Made by a program: the position numbers and the translations under genes. A DNA stretch of 29,595 bases from contig SKIM01000239.1 in NCBI GenBank assembly GCA_007116445.1, forward strand, positions 1-29,595, given 5' to 3'. Below the pieces are notes generated by a model that saw only the letters and a program-made list of their open reading frames with translations, had not been told where the DNA came from and searched no databases. Position 1 is the stretch's first letter, and each line of letters begins with the position of its first letter. This document shows, piece by piece, positions 7,764 to 16,307 of the stretch. Source of the stretch: Natronohydrobacter sp. GTDB taxonomy: Bacteria; Pseudomonadota; Alphaproteobacteria; Rhodobacterales; Rhodobacteraceae.

Positions 7764-8067
7764 CGGATATCTCCCAAGTTGTTATTGTGAATGCGTTTGT
7801 GCAGCCCATGATGACGTTGCCACGCACCCCGGCAGTTTCTCTGCCTTGAACACTGCGTAGCACGCGTTTTTGCGTTAGAAAAGGCTTTCGATAGGCGGCG
7901 CATGCGAATGTTACGGCGGCTTCGCAAGGCTGTCTGATTGGAAGCAGATCCCGAAAATCATCCCCAGATCGTTCTGCCGCGCGCAAAATTCAGACGCGGA
8001 GATATACTAAATTTTAATCAGCTTGCGGGATTATTGCACATCTGTAGTTTTCCCTGGGGGCGCGAAG
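7764..8067. other. Divergent intergenic region between livK and the GT90 gene
   Basis: 304 bases without a convincing gene. The right part is AT-rich and holds a possible -10 for the GT90 gene, TATACT at 8003-8008, without a good -35. The livK ribosome site GGGAG lies near 7772. I could not place a livK promoter with confidence and see no strong inverted repeat or riboswitch fold. Confidence 0.5.
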
Positions 8068-9216
8068 ATGATGCAGACATGCGACATCATGCGCGAATCT
8101 ACCCGGCACGGCGACGATCTGCATGATCGTGATGCTGTGCTCGAGCTATTGACCGATTTCCGCATCAGCCCGGTCTTGGAAGGAAAAATCAGCCTTGCGC
8201 GCAAGGATATCTGGGCATCGCGCCAGTTACGGCCCGCACGGTCGCTTTTCAGTTATGATCATCGATCTGGCACGATCCTGCAAAACCGGCGCTATGTGCA
8301 GGACGTCACCCGAAGCGAACAGGGATGGATCGCTGATACGGCACGCTGTGGCACATCCGCCTTGCGTGCCGCACATCTGCTGGATCAACTGGCGCCGCAG
8401 GGGCTGTCTTTTCATGCGGATATGCGTGACCGCCGTATCGGCCCGTCGCGCCTGTCACCGAAAGGCAAGATCATCCCGGTGTTTCAGCACAACCGGCCTG
8501 TGGGAACGCATGGCGCTATTCTCTGGCCGCTTCTGCCCCATTATCACGAACCTGGATCGCTGACATTCTTCGGTGGGGCCACATGCGACACAATGCCATT
8601 CCAGACCAAGGAGCCGCGAATCTTCTGGCGGGGCTCGCTCAATGGGCGCGACGCACAAGACCGCCATCCGATCACACTCGCGCGGGATTTACAGGCGGGG
8701 AGAGTGGATCGCGACACCTGTCTGGAGCACATGATGACTGTCCCGCGCTTTGCGCTAGTGCGTAGATTTCAGGATCATCCGCTTTGCGATTTCGGGCTGG
8801 TCGACACGGCCTCGCGGCTCTGGTCGCGCATCTATGGGTTGCGCCGGTCCGGGCGCATCCAGCGCGCGGAAACCTGTCGCTATCGGTATCAGCTTGTGGT
8901 CGAAGGGAATGACTGGGCGTCGAATTTTCCGTGGCTTTGCGAGACGAACTGTCTGATCCTGAGACAGGAGATGGCTTGGCAGGCCTTCTACGACGGCCTG
9001 TTCCGCCCCTGGGAGCATTTCGTCCCGATTGCACGCGATTTCTCGGATCTCGAAGACAAATATGCCTGGTGCGAAGCGAATCTCGATAAGTGCCATCAGA
9101 TCATCGCGACTGCGCAGACGACTGCGCGGTTGATTGCGGCACCGGGCTTTATCGAGGCCAGCAATAACCGCGTGATCGCGCGCTATCGCGCGTTTACGAA
9201 AGGACTCGAGATGTAG
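8068..9216 (+). CDS. Glycosyltransferase family 90 (CAP10/LpsA-like) protein
   Basis: A 382-residue protein with the C-terminal signature of GT90 enzymes. RIFWRGSLNGRD at about residues 187-198 matches the conserved (F/L)-x-(W/F)-R-G block, and RYRYQLVVEGNDWASNFPWL at about 272-291 matches the YKY-x3-(L/V)-EGND-x-x-S motif. The HFVPIARDFSDLEDKYAWC block that follows is typical of LpsA-type LPS glycosyltransferases. No signal peptide is seen, so it should act in the cytoplasm on nucleotide sugars. ATG 8068 is chosen because GGGGG lies seven bases upstream; an in-frame TTG at 8023 is possible. Its stop is three bases from the convergent guaA stop. Donor and acceptor are unknown; a role in LPS or exopolysaccharide is inferred. 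Confidence 0.82.
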   Translation: MMQTCDIMRESTRHGDDLHDRDAVLELLTDFRISPVLEGKISLARKDIWASRQLRPARSLFSYDHRSGTILQNRRYVQDVTRSEQGWIADTARCGTSALRAAHLLDQLAPQGLSFHADMRDRRIGPSRLSPKGKIIPVFQHNRPVGTHGAILWPLLPHYHEPGSLTFFGGATCDTMPFQTKEPRIFWRGSLNGRDAQDRHPITLARDLQAGRVDRDTCLEHMMTVPRFALVRRFQDHPLCDFGLVDTASRLWSRIYGLRRSGRIQRAETCRYRYQLVVEGNDWASNFPWLCETNCLILRQEMAWQAFYDGLFRPWEHFVPIARDFSDLEDKYAWCEANLDKCHQIIATAQTTARLIAAPGFIEASNNRVIARYRAFTKGLEM

Positions 9217-9219
9217 GCG

Positions 9220-10776
9220 TCACTCCAGTTCGATAGTGCCCGGCGGCTTTGAGGTGCAATCATAGAAGACCCGGTTGATGCCACGGACTTCATTGATGAT
9301 GCGCGTCGCAGTCTCGCCCAGAAAATCGTGACTGAACGGGAAGTAATCGGCTGTCATGCCATCGACGCTGGTCACCGCGCGCAGGGCCAGCGCGAAGTCA
9401 TATGTGCGCCCGTCCCCCATCACGCCCACAGTGCGCATCGGCAGGATTGCCGCGAAAGCTTGCCAGATTTCGTCATAGAGCCCGTGTTTGCGGATCTGGT
9501 CGATATAGATCGCGTCGGCCTTACGCAGAATTTCGAGCTTGTCGCGCGTGATTTCGCCAGGGCACCGGATCGCAAGCCCAGGGCCGGGGAAGGGGTGACG
9601 ACCAATGAATTTTTCAGGCAGACCAAGTTCACGCCCCAGCGCGCGGACCTCATCCTTGAACAATTCGCGCAACGGCTCAACCAGCTTCAGCCCCATCTTC
9701 TCAGGCAGGCCGCCGACATTGTGATGCGACTTGATGGTCACAGATGGCCCGCCCGAAAAACTGACCGATTCGATCACATCAGGGTAGAGCGTCCCCTGCG
9801 CTAGAAACTCCGCGCCTTCGATTTCGCTGGCGTATTTCTGGAAGACATCGATGAATAATCTGCCGATGATCTTCCGCTTTGTTTCCGGGTCCGAAACGCC
9901 GTCCAGCTCGCCTAGGAACAGATCGGCTTCATCGGCATGGATCAGCGGGATGTTGTAAGTGTCGCGGAACATTGAGACGACTTCATCGGCCTCATTGAGA
10001 CGCAGCAGCCCGTGATCGACGAACACGCAGGTCAGTTGGTCCCCGATCGCTTCGTGAATCAGCACGGCTGCAACCGAAGAATCAACACCGCCGGACAGCC
10101 CGCAGATTACTTTCCTGTCGCCAACTTGCGCGCGGATCTTGGCAATCGCCTCCTCGCGGTAACTGGCCATCGACCAGTCCCCGGTGAATCCGGCCAATTC
10201 GACGAAATTCTCATAGAGTTTCGCGCCACGCGGAGTGTGATGGACTTCCGGGTGGAATTGGACTGCGAAAAAATTGCGGGTGACATCGGCTGTGATCGCA
10301 AAGGGTGCGCCGGGAGACGTGCCATAGACCTCGAAGCCGGGCGCTATGCGGCTGACATGGTCGCCATGGCTCATCCAGACCTGCTCGGGGCCTGCCGTGA
10401 ACCAGCCCTCCAGAAGCGGCAGCGGTGCACCGGACTGGGAAACCAGCGCGCGGCCAAATTCGGCCGTACCATCGCCGCTTTCGACCAGCCCGCCGAGTTC
10501 CTGCATCATCACTTGCTGACCGTAACAGATGCCAAGGATCGGAACTCCAAGCGTGAAAGCGCGCGCGGGTGGCCGGGGGGAGCCTTCGCGGGTTACCGAA
10601 TCCGGGCCGCCCGAGAAAATGATCGCCTTGGGCGCAAAACTGTCGAGGAAAGCGTCATCGACCCGATTGAACGGGTGGATTTCGCAATAGACATTCAACT
10701 CGCGCAGACGCCGCGCAATAAGCTGCGTGACCTGGCTGCCGAAATCGATGATCAGAAGACGTTCATGTGTACTCAT
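9220..10776 (-). CDS. guaA: GMP synthase (glutamine-hydrolysing)
   Basis: A 518-residue enzyme making GMP from XMP, ATP and glutamine, the last step of guanine nucleotide synthesis. The class I glutamine amidotransferase domain fills about residues 1-200, with nucleophile Cys84 in ILGICYGQQ and the catalytic His-x-Glu in QFHPEVHHT. The ATP pyrophosphatase domain begins with the PP-loop GLSGGVDSSVA, and the C-terminal dimerisation domain ends with PPGTIELE, nearly identical to the canonical GuaA tail. Length is normal. It lies 40 bases downstream of the glycerate kinase gene and may be read with it. No strong Shine-Dalgarno sequence precedes the ATG. No guanine riboswitch is visible upstream. 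Confidence 0.97.
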   Translation of the reverse strand: MSTHERLLIIDFGSQVTQLIARRLRELNVYCEIHPFNRVDDAFLDSFAPKAIIFSGGPDSVTREGSPRPPARAFTLGVPILGICYGQQVMMQELGGLVESGDGTAEFGRALVSQSGAPLPLLEGWFTAGPEQVWMSHGDHVSRIAPGFEVYGTSPGAPFAITADVTRNFFAVQFHPEVHHTPRGAKLYENFVELAGFTGDWSMASYREEAIAKIRAQVGDRKVICGLSGGVDSSVAAVLIHEAIGDQLTCVFVDHGLLRLNEADEVVSMFRDTYNIPLIHADEADLFLGELDGVSDPETKRKIIGRLFIDVFQKYASEIEGAEFLAQGTLYPDVIESVSFSGGPSVTIKSHHNVGGLPEKMGLKLVEPLRELFKDEVRALGRELGLPEKFIGRHPFPGPGLAIRCPGEITRDKLEILRKADAIYIDQIRKHGLYDEIWQAFAAILPMRTVGVMGDGRTYDFALALRAVTSVDGMTADYFPFSHDFLGETATRIINEVRGINRVFYDCTSKPPGTIELE

Positions 10777-10816
10777 GCCGTGTCTTTAGGTCAGGCTCGC
10801 GCGCCTCGCAAGAGGA

Positions 10817-12028
10817 TCACTTGCCCACCGAGAGGATTTGCAGATCAGCGACATTCGTGCCGGTGCCCCCGGTGATCAGCAGATCGCCTGCGCCCTCCAG
10901 CGCGGCGAAGCTGTCATTATTGGCAAGCAGCGCAACGGGATCGCCGCCCTTGGCGCGGATACGCGCGCAGGTTCCGCCATCCACAATCGCGCCTGCGGCT
11001 TCGGTCGGGCCGTCGCGCCCGTCCGTTCCGGCAGAGAGGAAGCGCCAGCCCGCTTGTCCATCAAGCGCCAGCGCAACCCGCAACGCGAGTTCCTGATTGC
11101 GCCCGCCGCGCCCTGTTCCCCGCAGCCGGACGGTCGTTTCTCCGCCCATCAGAGTGAGGCCGGGCCCGTTGCGCAACTGGGCGACAACGCGCTGTGCGGC
11201 CTCGTTCACATCGCCGACCAGCGGTATGGGATCACGGAGCGCGTCCTGTCTTGCCCCGGCCATGGCCTCGAGCGATTTCGCGTTCGAGCCGATCAGGATG
11301 TTGCGTGCCGCAGGCAGATCGGCGTCCGGGTCAGGCCGCGCCAGGATGGTCCGGGCGGTCGTGGGCAGGCGCTCCCAGAGCTCGGCGTCGCGCAGCAAGG
11401 CAACAACATCCGCACGCGGCAGGATCGGTGCTGCGGTCGGGCCGGAGGCAATCGCGCGCAGATCGTCGCCGATCACATCGGACAGGATGAGCGCTGTCAC
11501 GCGGGCAGGGGAAGCCATGCGCAGAAATCCCCCCCCTTTTAGGCGCGAAAGGTGCTGGCGCACCGCGTTCATCATCGTGATGTCGAGCCCCGCGCCAAGC
11601 AGAAGGCGGCTCACCTCGGCCTTGTCCGCGAGGCTCAATCCGGGCATCGGTGCAGGCAAAAGTGCAGAGCCGCCGCCTGAGATCAGCGCCAGAATGCTGT
11701 CCCCCGCATCGGCCTTTTCCAGCATGGTCATGACCGTACAGGCTGCGCGCAACCCTTGTTCATCGGGCACGGGATGCGCGGCAACGAAGATTTCGGCACC
11801 GGCGAGGGGTGCGGCGTTTTCCGGATTCGTTACGACCATGGCGTGACGCGGTTTGGGCAGTGTCTCGAGCGCCGCGCCTGCCATGGCGCAGGCGGCCTTG
11901 CCAAAGGCGATGACCTGCGTAGGTGCGAAATCCGGCAGTTCGGCCAGTGCCTTGTGCACAGCATCCGCAGGTTTGGCGGCCTGCACACCGATCTGAAACA
12001 AGGCGGTCATTTCTTTGCGGCTGAGCAT
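10817..12028 (-). CDS. Glycerate 2-kinase (MOFRL family)
   Basis: A 403-residue glycerate kinase of the TtuD/GckA class, phosphorylating D-glycerate to 2-phosphoglycerate in the serine-glyoxylate or tartrate/hydroxypyruvate routes. Landmarks are the N-terminal AFGKAACAMAGAA block, VVTNPENA near residue 69, ALISGGGSALLPAP near residue 118, LSRLKGGGFLR near residue 164, and the C-terminal MOFRL domain with GRGGRNQELALRVALAL and SAGTDGRDGPTEAAGA. Start 12028 is preferred over farther upstream in-frame starts because GGAAGGAC precedes it and the protein then begins at the usual family position. It is divergent from fabG. In a photorespiration-like or C1/serine-cycle context it would return glycerate to central metabolism; no partner enzymes lie in the window. 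The symbol could be gckA or ttuD. Confidence 0.92.
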   Translation of the reverse strand: MLSRKEMTALFQIGVQAAKPADAVHKALAELPDFAPTQVIAFGKAACAMAGAALETLPKPRHAMVVTNPENAAPLAGAEIFVAAHPVPDEQGLRAACTVMTMLEKADAGDSILALISGGGSALLPAPMPGLSLADKAEVSRLLLGAGLDITMMNAVRQHLSRLKGGGFLRMASPARVTALILSDVIGDDLRAIASGPTAAPILPRADVVALLRDAELWERLPTTARTILARPDPDADLPAARNILIGSNAKSLEAMAGARQDALRDPIPLVGDVNEAAQRVVAQLRNGPGLTLMGGETTVRLRGTGRGGRNQELALRVALALDGQAGWRFLSAGTDGRDGPTEAAGAIVDGGTCARIRAKGGDPVALLANNDSFAALEGAGDLLITGGTGTNVADLQILSVGK

Positions 12029-12158
12029 AAGGCGTCCTTCCAATCTGAAAGCCCGTGGGATGCAAATCAGATGGGCTTGAGTTTGGCAATGGTGCAGGCG
12101 CCCTTCAGTTGCTATAGAACGCGGCAAAATCACGCGAGAGGGCAGGAAAGGACATCTC

Positions 12159-12896
12159 ATGTTTGATCTGACAGGTAAATCTGCGCTGGTGACAGGGGCA
12201 TCTGGCGGGATCGGCGCGGCGATTGCCCGCGCACTGCACGGGGCCGGTGCAACCGTGGCGCTGTCGGGCACGCGCGAAACCCCGCTTCTGGCGCTGGCGG
12301 AAGACCTGGGTGCGCGCGCCTATGTCATTCCCTGCAACCTGTCAGACCCCGAAGCCGTCGAGGCCTTGCCCAAAGCGGCAACGGACGCGATGGGCGCGCT
12401 CGACATTCTGGTCAACAATGCCGGGATCACACGCGATACGCTGATGATGCGCATGTCGGATGAACAATGGGCGCAGGTGCTGGATGTAAATTTGACAGCG
12501 TCAATGCGGCTCATGCGCGGGGTGTTGCGCGGAATGATGAAGGCACGCTGGGGCCGGATTGTGAATATTTCCTCTGTAGTCGGTGCAACGGGTAATCCGG
12601 GGCAGGCAAATTACGTCGCTTCGAAAGCGGGGCTGGTGGGGTTGTCGAAAGCCTTGGCGCAGGAAGTCGCATCGCGCGGCATCACTGTGAATTGCGTGGC
12701 GCCAGGCTTCATCGCGACGCCCATGACCGAAGCATTGACCGAGGCGCAACAGGACGCAATCAATGCGCGCATTCCCGCCGGGCGCATGGGCACGCCTGAA
12801 GATATCGCGGCCGCAACGCTATATCTCAGTAGTCCGGCAGCAGCCTACGTCACCGGGGCCGTCCTGCATGTCAATGGCGGTATGGCTATGGTCTGA
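12159..12896 (+). CDS. fabG: 3-oxoacyl-[acyl-carrier-protein] reductase
   Basis: A 245-residue short-chain dehydrogenase that reduces 3-oxoacyl-ACP with NADPH in fatty-acid elongation. The cofactor motif TGASGGIG is at residues 12-19, NNAG at 86-89, and the catalytic Ser139, Tyr152 and Lys156 stand in ISSVVG and NYVASKAG. PG-F-I-A-T-P-M-T and the C-terminal VTGAVLHVNGGMAMV are standard for FabG. GGAAAGGA lies ahead of the ATG. It heads the fab cluster, 181 bases before acpP. A possible -10 element (TATAGA, 12113-12118) lies upstream without a clear -35. Length and motifs are complete. Confidence 0.96.
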   Translation: MFDLTGKSALVTGASGGIGAAIARALHGAGATVALSGTRETPLLALAEDLGARAYVIPCNLSDPEAVEALPKAATDAMGALDILVNNAGITRDTLMMRMSDEQWAQVLDVNLTASMRLMRGVLRGMMKARWGRIVNISSVVGATGNPGQANYVASKAGLVGLSKALAQEVASRGITVNCVAPGFIATPMTEALTEAQQDAINARIPAGRMGTPEDIAAATLYLSSPAAAYVTGAVLHVNGGMAMV

Positions 12897-12909
12897 GCGC
12901 ACAAAACAT

Positions 12910-12937
12910 TTGTGTGCGTCGGGGGCTGTGCTATAGG
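12910..12937 (+). promoter_or_regulatory. Possible acpP promoter
   Basis: TTGTGT at 12910-12915 and an extended -10 TGC-TATAGG (hexamer 12932-12937) are 16 bases apart, in the 181-base gap between fabG and acpP. A second -35-like TTGACC lies at 12971-12976, with only a weak -10 (TAAAGG, 12994-12999) 17 bases on. Separate, strong expression of acpP is usual. Confidence 0.35.
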
Positions 12938-13077
12938 CAGCAAGGTCATGACAGGGTTGCAGCCGAGGCCTTGACCTGTCGGGACAATGTGCCTAAAGGG
13001 GCGCGGATCAACTGCTGCGCGCTGTGGCAGACGAGGGAATTTCAGGCCGCGAAGCGGCAAAACCTGAGGGGAAGAAC

Positions 13078-13311
13078 ATGAGCGATATCGCGGATCGTGT
13101 GAAGAAGATCGTGGTCGAGCATCTGGGCGTTGATGAAGGCAAGATCACCGAGGGCGCGTCCTTCATTGACGATCTTGGCGCAGACAGCCTTGACACGGTC
13201 GAACTGGTCATGGCGTTCGAGGAAGAATTCGGTATCGAAATCCCCGATGATGCTGCTGAAAACATCCAGACCTTTGGCGATGCAGTGAAGTTCATCACTG
13301 AAGCCAGCTGA
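13078..13311 (+). CDS. acpP: Acyl carrier protein
   Basis: A 77-residue acidic helical protein that carries growing acyl chains as thioesters. The phosphopantetheine attachment serine is Ser37 in the DLGADSLDTVEL motif, followed by the acidic recognition helix VMAFEEEFGIEIPDD. The ATG at 13078 is chosen because GAGGGGA lies seven bases upstream and it gives the normal family length; an upstream in-frame GTG at 13024 would add an unlike N-terminus. It lies between fabG and fabF, the usual order. A terminator directly after it suggests that much of its mRNA is monocistronic, in keeping with its high abundance in cells. Confidence 0.98.
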   Translation: MSDIADRVKKIVVEHLGVDEGKITEGASFIDDLGADSLDTVELVMAFEEEFGIEIPDDAAENIQTFGDAVKFITEAS

Positions 13312-13338
13312 TCGATCCGGACTGATCCGATTTCACAG

Positions 13339-13365
13339 ACGCCATCCCATTCGGGGTGGCGTTTT
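13339..13365 (+). terminator. Rho-independent terminator after acpP
   Basis: ACGCCATCCC (13339-13348) pairs with GGGGTGGCGT (13353-13362) in a 10-bp stem with one G-U pair and an ATTC loop, followed by TTT. It lies 28 bases after the acpP stop. Confidence 0.75.
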
Positions 13366-13515
13366 GCGTTGCATCGTCTCGCGCCCAGAGGCTGATCCGT
13401 TCCCAAAGCCTACGTTGCCGAGGATCGGCTTTGGACCCGCGCGCCTGTCGCGCGCGCCTGAGACGTGTTTTCAGCGAAAGCTCGCAACTGGCGCGGGCTT
13501 GACCCTTTCCCCTTG

Positions 13516-13544
13516 TTGAAAATCCCGGTATCACCTGAGAAAAT
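13516..13544 (+). promoter_or_regulatory. Candidate fabF promoter
   Basis: TTGAAA (13516-13521) and GAAAAT (13539-13544) are separated by 17 bases and would start transcription about 20 bases before the fabF ATG. This fits the acpP terminator upstream, which makes a separate fabF promoter likely. Confidence 0.45.
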
Positions 13545-13570
13545 CGCATGGTTAAATCCACGAGGGAAGA

Positions 13571-14833
13571 ATGCGCAGAGTCGTCGTAACTGGTCTGGGA
13601 ATGGTTTCGCCTCTGGCTTGCGGGGTCGAAGAAACCTGGTCGAGACTGTTGTCAGGGCAATCCGGGGCCGGGCCGATCACGCGCTTTGATGCAAGCCCGC
13701 TTGCGACCACCTATGCCTGCGAGGTGCCGCGCGGCGATGGGACGAATGGTACGTTCAACCCTGACGACTGGATGGCCGCGAAAGAGGCACGCAAAGTGGA
13801 TGAGTTCATCCTCTACGGTGTGGCTGCCGCAGATCAGGCTGTGCGCGATGCCGGCTGGATACCCGAGGATGAAGAAAGCCGCTTGCGCACAGGTGTGATG
13901 ATCGGTTCGGGCATTGGTGGTCTTTCTTCGATTGCGGATACGGCAGTGCTGATCAAGGAGCGCGGCCCACGCCGGGTGTCACCCTTTTTCATTCCCTCGG
14001 CGCTGATCAATCTGGTGTCTGGCCAGGTCAGTATCCGCTACGGCTTCAAGGGGCCGAACCATGCGGTGGTGACGGCCTGCTCGACCGGCGCGCATGCCAT
14101 TGGCGATGCGGCGCGGCTGATCCAATGGGGCGATGCCGATGTGATGATCGCAGGCGGTGCGGAGAGCCCCATCTCTGAAATCGGAATCGCGGGCTTCAAC
14201 GCCTGCAAGGCGCTGTCGACCAAACGACCCGATGATCCGCAGGCCGCATCGCGGCCCTATGATGCCGATCGCGACGGTTTCGTGATGGGCGAGGGCGCGG
14301 GCGTGGTCGTGCTGGAAGAATACGAGCATGCTGTCGCACGCGGTGCCAAGATCTACGCTGAAGTGCTGGGCTATGGGATGTCGGGCGACGCCTATCACAT
14401 CACGGCTCCGTCGGAGGATGGCGATGGGGCCTTGCGTTCGATGCAGGCCGCGGTGACCCGCGCGGGGATCTCGCCCGATCAGATCGATTACATCAACGCG
14501 CATGGCACATCGACCATGGCCGATGTGATCGAGCTTGCTGCCGTTGAGCGCTTGCTTGGCAATGCCGCGGCACATGCCACGATGTCGTCAACGAAATCCG
14601 CCATCGGGCATTTGTTGGGCGCGGCTGGCGCGGTCGAGGCGATTTTCTGCTGTCTGGCCATTCGCGATCAGATCGCACCGCCTACACTGAACCTTGATGA
14701 CCCGGCCGTTGACACACCGCTGGATCTCGCTCCAAAACTGGCGCGCAAGCGCGAGATCGCGATTGCTCTGTCCAACAGCTTCGGATTTGGCGGCACGAAT
14801 GCCAGTCTGATCTTCGGGAAAGCGAGTGCCTGA
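13571..14833 (+). CDS. fabF: 3-oxoacyl-[acyl-carrier-protein] synthase II
   Basis: A 420-residue condensing enzyme that adds malonyl-ACP to acyl-ACP. The Cys-His-His triad is Cys170 (VVTACSTGAHAI), His311 (INAHGTSTMAD) and His347 (KSAIGHLLGAAG), with Lys342 beside the last. The C-terminal ALSNSFGFGGTNASLIF is the canonical end of the thiolase fold. GAGGGA lies four bases from the ATG. The stop overlaps the mltG start by one base (TGATG), so the two are translationally coupled. Length is normal for FabF. Confidence 0.97.
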   Translation: MRRVVVTGLGMVSPLACGVEETWSRLLSGQSGAGPITRFDASPLATTYACEVPRGDGTNGTFNPDDWMAAKEARKVDEFILYGVAAADQAVRDAGWIPEDEESRLRTGVMIGSGIGGLSSIADTAVLIKERGPRRVSPFFIPSALINLVSGQVSIRYGFKGPNHAVVTACSTGAHAIGDAARLIQWGDADVMIAGGAESPISEIGIAGFNACKALSTKRPDDPQAASRPYDADRDGFVMGEGAGVVVLEEYEHAVARGAKIYAEVLGYGMSGDAYHITAPSEDGDGALRSMQAAVTRAGISPDQIDYINAHGTSTMADVIELAAVERLLGNAAAHATMSSTKSAIGHLLGAAGAVEAIFCCLAIRDQIAPPTLNLDDPAVDTPLDLAPKLARKREIAIALSNSFGFGGTNASLIFGKASA

Positions 14834-16002
14834 TGGTTCGGCATGTTGTCGCCAATGTCTTTACCTTGATGATCGTGGGCCTCATCGGGCTGGCGATTGT
14901 GATATCTTCGGGAAAACGCAGCTTCTTTGTCGCGGGCCCGCTGGAAGATGCGATCTGTTTTCGGGTCGCACCTGGGTCCAGCCTGCGTGCCGTTTCGGCC
15001 GCATTGGCGGAACAAGGGGCTGTCAGCTCTGAAACCGTGTTCCGGATCGGAGCACAATATACTGATCGTGCCGATAGTCTGCGGTTCGGTTCATATCTGA
15101 TCCCTGAGCGCGCTTCCATGGATGAGATCATGGATCTTCTGACACGGGGCGGTGCATCGACCTGCGGGACCGAGATCCAGTATCGCATCGGCGTGACCCG
15201 GATCGATACGCTGGTGCGCGCGCTCGACCCTGCGACACAGCGCTTCCAGACGATTGTCCAGTTTGCCAGTGATGAAGACCCGCCCGAAGAGTATGCGCGC
15301 TTTACTGCCGAGGCCGATATACAATACCGCATCACCGTCGCCGAAGGTGCAACGAGCTGGCAGATCTGGGAAGGGCTGCGTCTGGCGGAATTTCTCAGCG
15401 GCGATCCCGGTGAGGTGCCGCGAGAAGGCTGGCTTGCGCCTGACAGCTATGCAGTGTCGCGCGGTGCGGACCGGCAGGAAATCCTTGCTGAGATGGAAGC
15501 CCGCCAGACCCGCATTCTGAATGCCCTGTGGGAAGAGCGCGCGGATGATCTGCCCTATGCGTCGCCCGAAGAAGCGCTGATCATGGCCTCGATTGTCGAG
15601 AAAGAGACAGGTGTCGCAGATGAGCGGCGTCAGGTGGCCAGCGTTTTCGTCAATCGTTTGCGCATTCCGATGCGGTTGCAGACCGATCCGACTGTGATTT
15701 ACGGGATCACAATGGGGCAGGGAACCTTGGGGCGTGGATTGCGGCGCTCCGAGCTCGATGCCGTGACGCCCTTCAACACCTATCGTATAGATGGGTTGCC
15801 ACCGACCCCGATTGCAAATCCCGGTCGCCTGGCGATCGAAGCGGCATTGAACCCCGATGACACGCCATATCTCTATTTTGTGGCCGACGGTACAGGTGGG
15901 CATACATTCAGCACCAATCTCGCTGATCACAACCGCGCTGTGGCGCGCTGGCGCGAGATCGAAGCGGATATACGGGCACGTCAGCAAAGCCAAGGAAACT
16001 GA
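14833..16002 (+). CDS. mltG: Endolytic murein transglycosylase MltG
   Basis: A 389-residue YceG-family protein that cuts nascent glycan strands in the periplasm and so sets their length. Residues about 8-26 form a single N-terminal membrane anchor, with the rest periplasmic. A LysM-like region lies near 36-110. The catalytic Glu is in ASIVEKETG (residues 252-260), followed by the family's VASVFVNRL, LQTDPTVIYG, NTYRIDGLPPTPIANPG and YLYFVADGTGGHTFS blocks. It is coupled to fabF by a one-base overlap. The fabF-mltG neighbourhood is common in proteobacteria. Family marks are complete and the length is typical. Confidence 0.95.
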   Translation: MVRHVVANVFTLMIVGLIGLAIVISSGKRSFFVAGPLEDAICFRVAPGSSLRAVSAALAEQGAVSSETVFRIGAQYTDRADSLRFGSYLIPERASMDEIMDLLTRGGASTCGTEIQYRIGVTRIDTLVRALDPATQRFQTIVQFASDEDPPEEYARFTAEADIQYRITVAEGATSWQIWEGLRLAEFLSGDPGEVPREGWLAPDSYAVSRGADRQEILAEMEARQTRILNALWEERADDLPYASPEEALIMASIVEKETGVADERRQVASVFVNRLRIPMRLQTDPTVIYGITMGQGTLGRGLRRSELDAVTPFNTYRIDGLPPTPIANPGRLAIEAALNPDDTPYLYFVADGTGGHTFSTNLADHNRAVARWREIEADIRARQQSQGN

Positions 16003-16004
16003 GT

Positions 16005-16029
16005 GTTTGACCTGCATGCCAGGTCAAAC
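16005..16029. terminator. Hairpin between convergent mltG and the small membrane-protein gene
   Basis: GTTTGACCTG (16005-16014) and CAGGTCAAAC (16020-16029) form a perfect 10-bp stem with a CATGC loop, filling the 29-base gap between two convergent stop codons. There is no good U-run on either strand, so it may act weakly as a bidirectional terminator or as a 3'-end protector. Confidence 0.5.
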
Positions 16030-16031
16030 GG

Positions 16032-16307
16032 TCATTTCTTGATCAGATAACCCACCAATCCGTCTGCTGCGCCGGTCAGGAAGGACATGGCCCATTTCTT
16101 TTCTTCGGCGGTGGCTGTGGGAGACTGGACTGTGATGAAACAGATCCACGCGAGAATGCCCAGAAACGTGAGTGCAGCGGAAAAGAGAACCAGATCCTTT
16201 ATCACCCGCACCCATGCGTCGCGTGATGTTTCTTCCGGTTTCACTGTGACCGTATAGGAATGTCCCGGTGGCGTCGCCGAGAGATCATAGGTGGGCGGGT
16301 TGCTCAC
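16032..16307 (-). CDS. Small single-pass membrane protein, unknown function, paired with an RHH regulator
   Basis: A 91-residue protein I cannot assign. A soluble N-terminus rich in Pro, Thr and Ser (residues 1-35) leads into a strong membrane segment, VLFSAALTFLGILAWICF (about 40-57), followed by a polar QSPTATAEEKKWA stretch and an amphipathic C-terminal helix, FLTGAADGLVGYLIKK. It starts at GTG 16307, which overlaps the stop codon of the RHH gene (GTGA), so the two are translationally coupled and share one promoter. The layout, with a DNA-binding first gene, a small second gene and an autoregulatory operator, is that of a toxin-antitoxin operon, but a membrane partner for an RHH protein is unusual. 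Toxicity is not shown by the sequence. Confidence 0.7.
   Translation of the reverse strand: MSNPPTYDLSATPPGHSYTVTVKPEETSRDAWVRVIKDLVLFSAALTFLGILAWICFITVQSPTATAEEKKWAMSFLTGAADGLVGYLIKK

Noticed and set aside
10777..10816. Guanine riboswitch upstream of guaA
   Set aside because: The gap is only 40 bases and has no purine-aptamer core.
10012..10875. Long open frame on the plus strand across guaA
   Set aside because: It lies entirely opposite guaA, whose motifs are unambiguous, and has no family motifs or ribosome site; long antisense frames are expected in GC-rich DNA.
12898..12919. Hairpin-like sequence after fabG as terminator
   Set aside because: The arms (CGCACA and TGTGTGCG) pair imperfectly and there is no U-run.
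13403..13434. Inverted repeat CCAAAGCC/GGCTTTGG with nested GCCGA/TCGGC in the acpP-fabF gap
   Set aside because: Considered as a small RNA, but no promoter or U-run accompanies it; the neighbouring sequence is full of short GC palindromes.
13295..13561. Minus-strand frame in the acpP-fabF gap with an Arg-rich stretch
   Set aside because: It overlaps the acpP terminator and end of acpP and has no ribosome site. The Arg-rich part is intriguing but not enough for a gene call.
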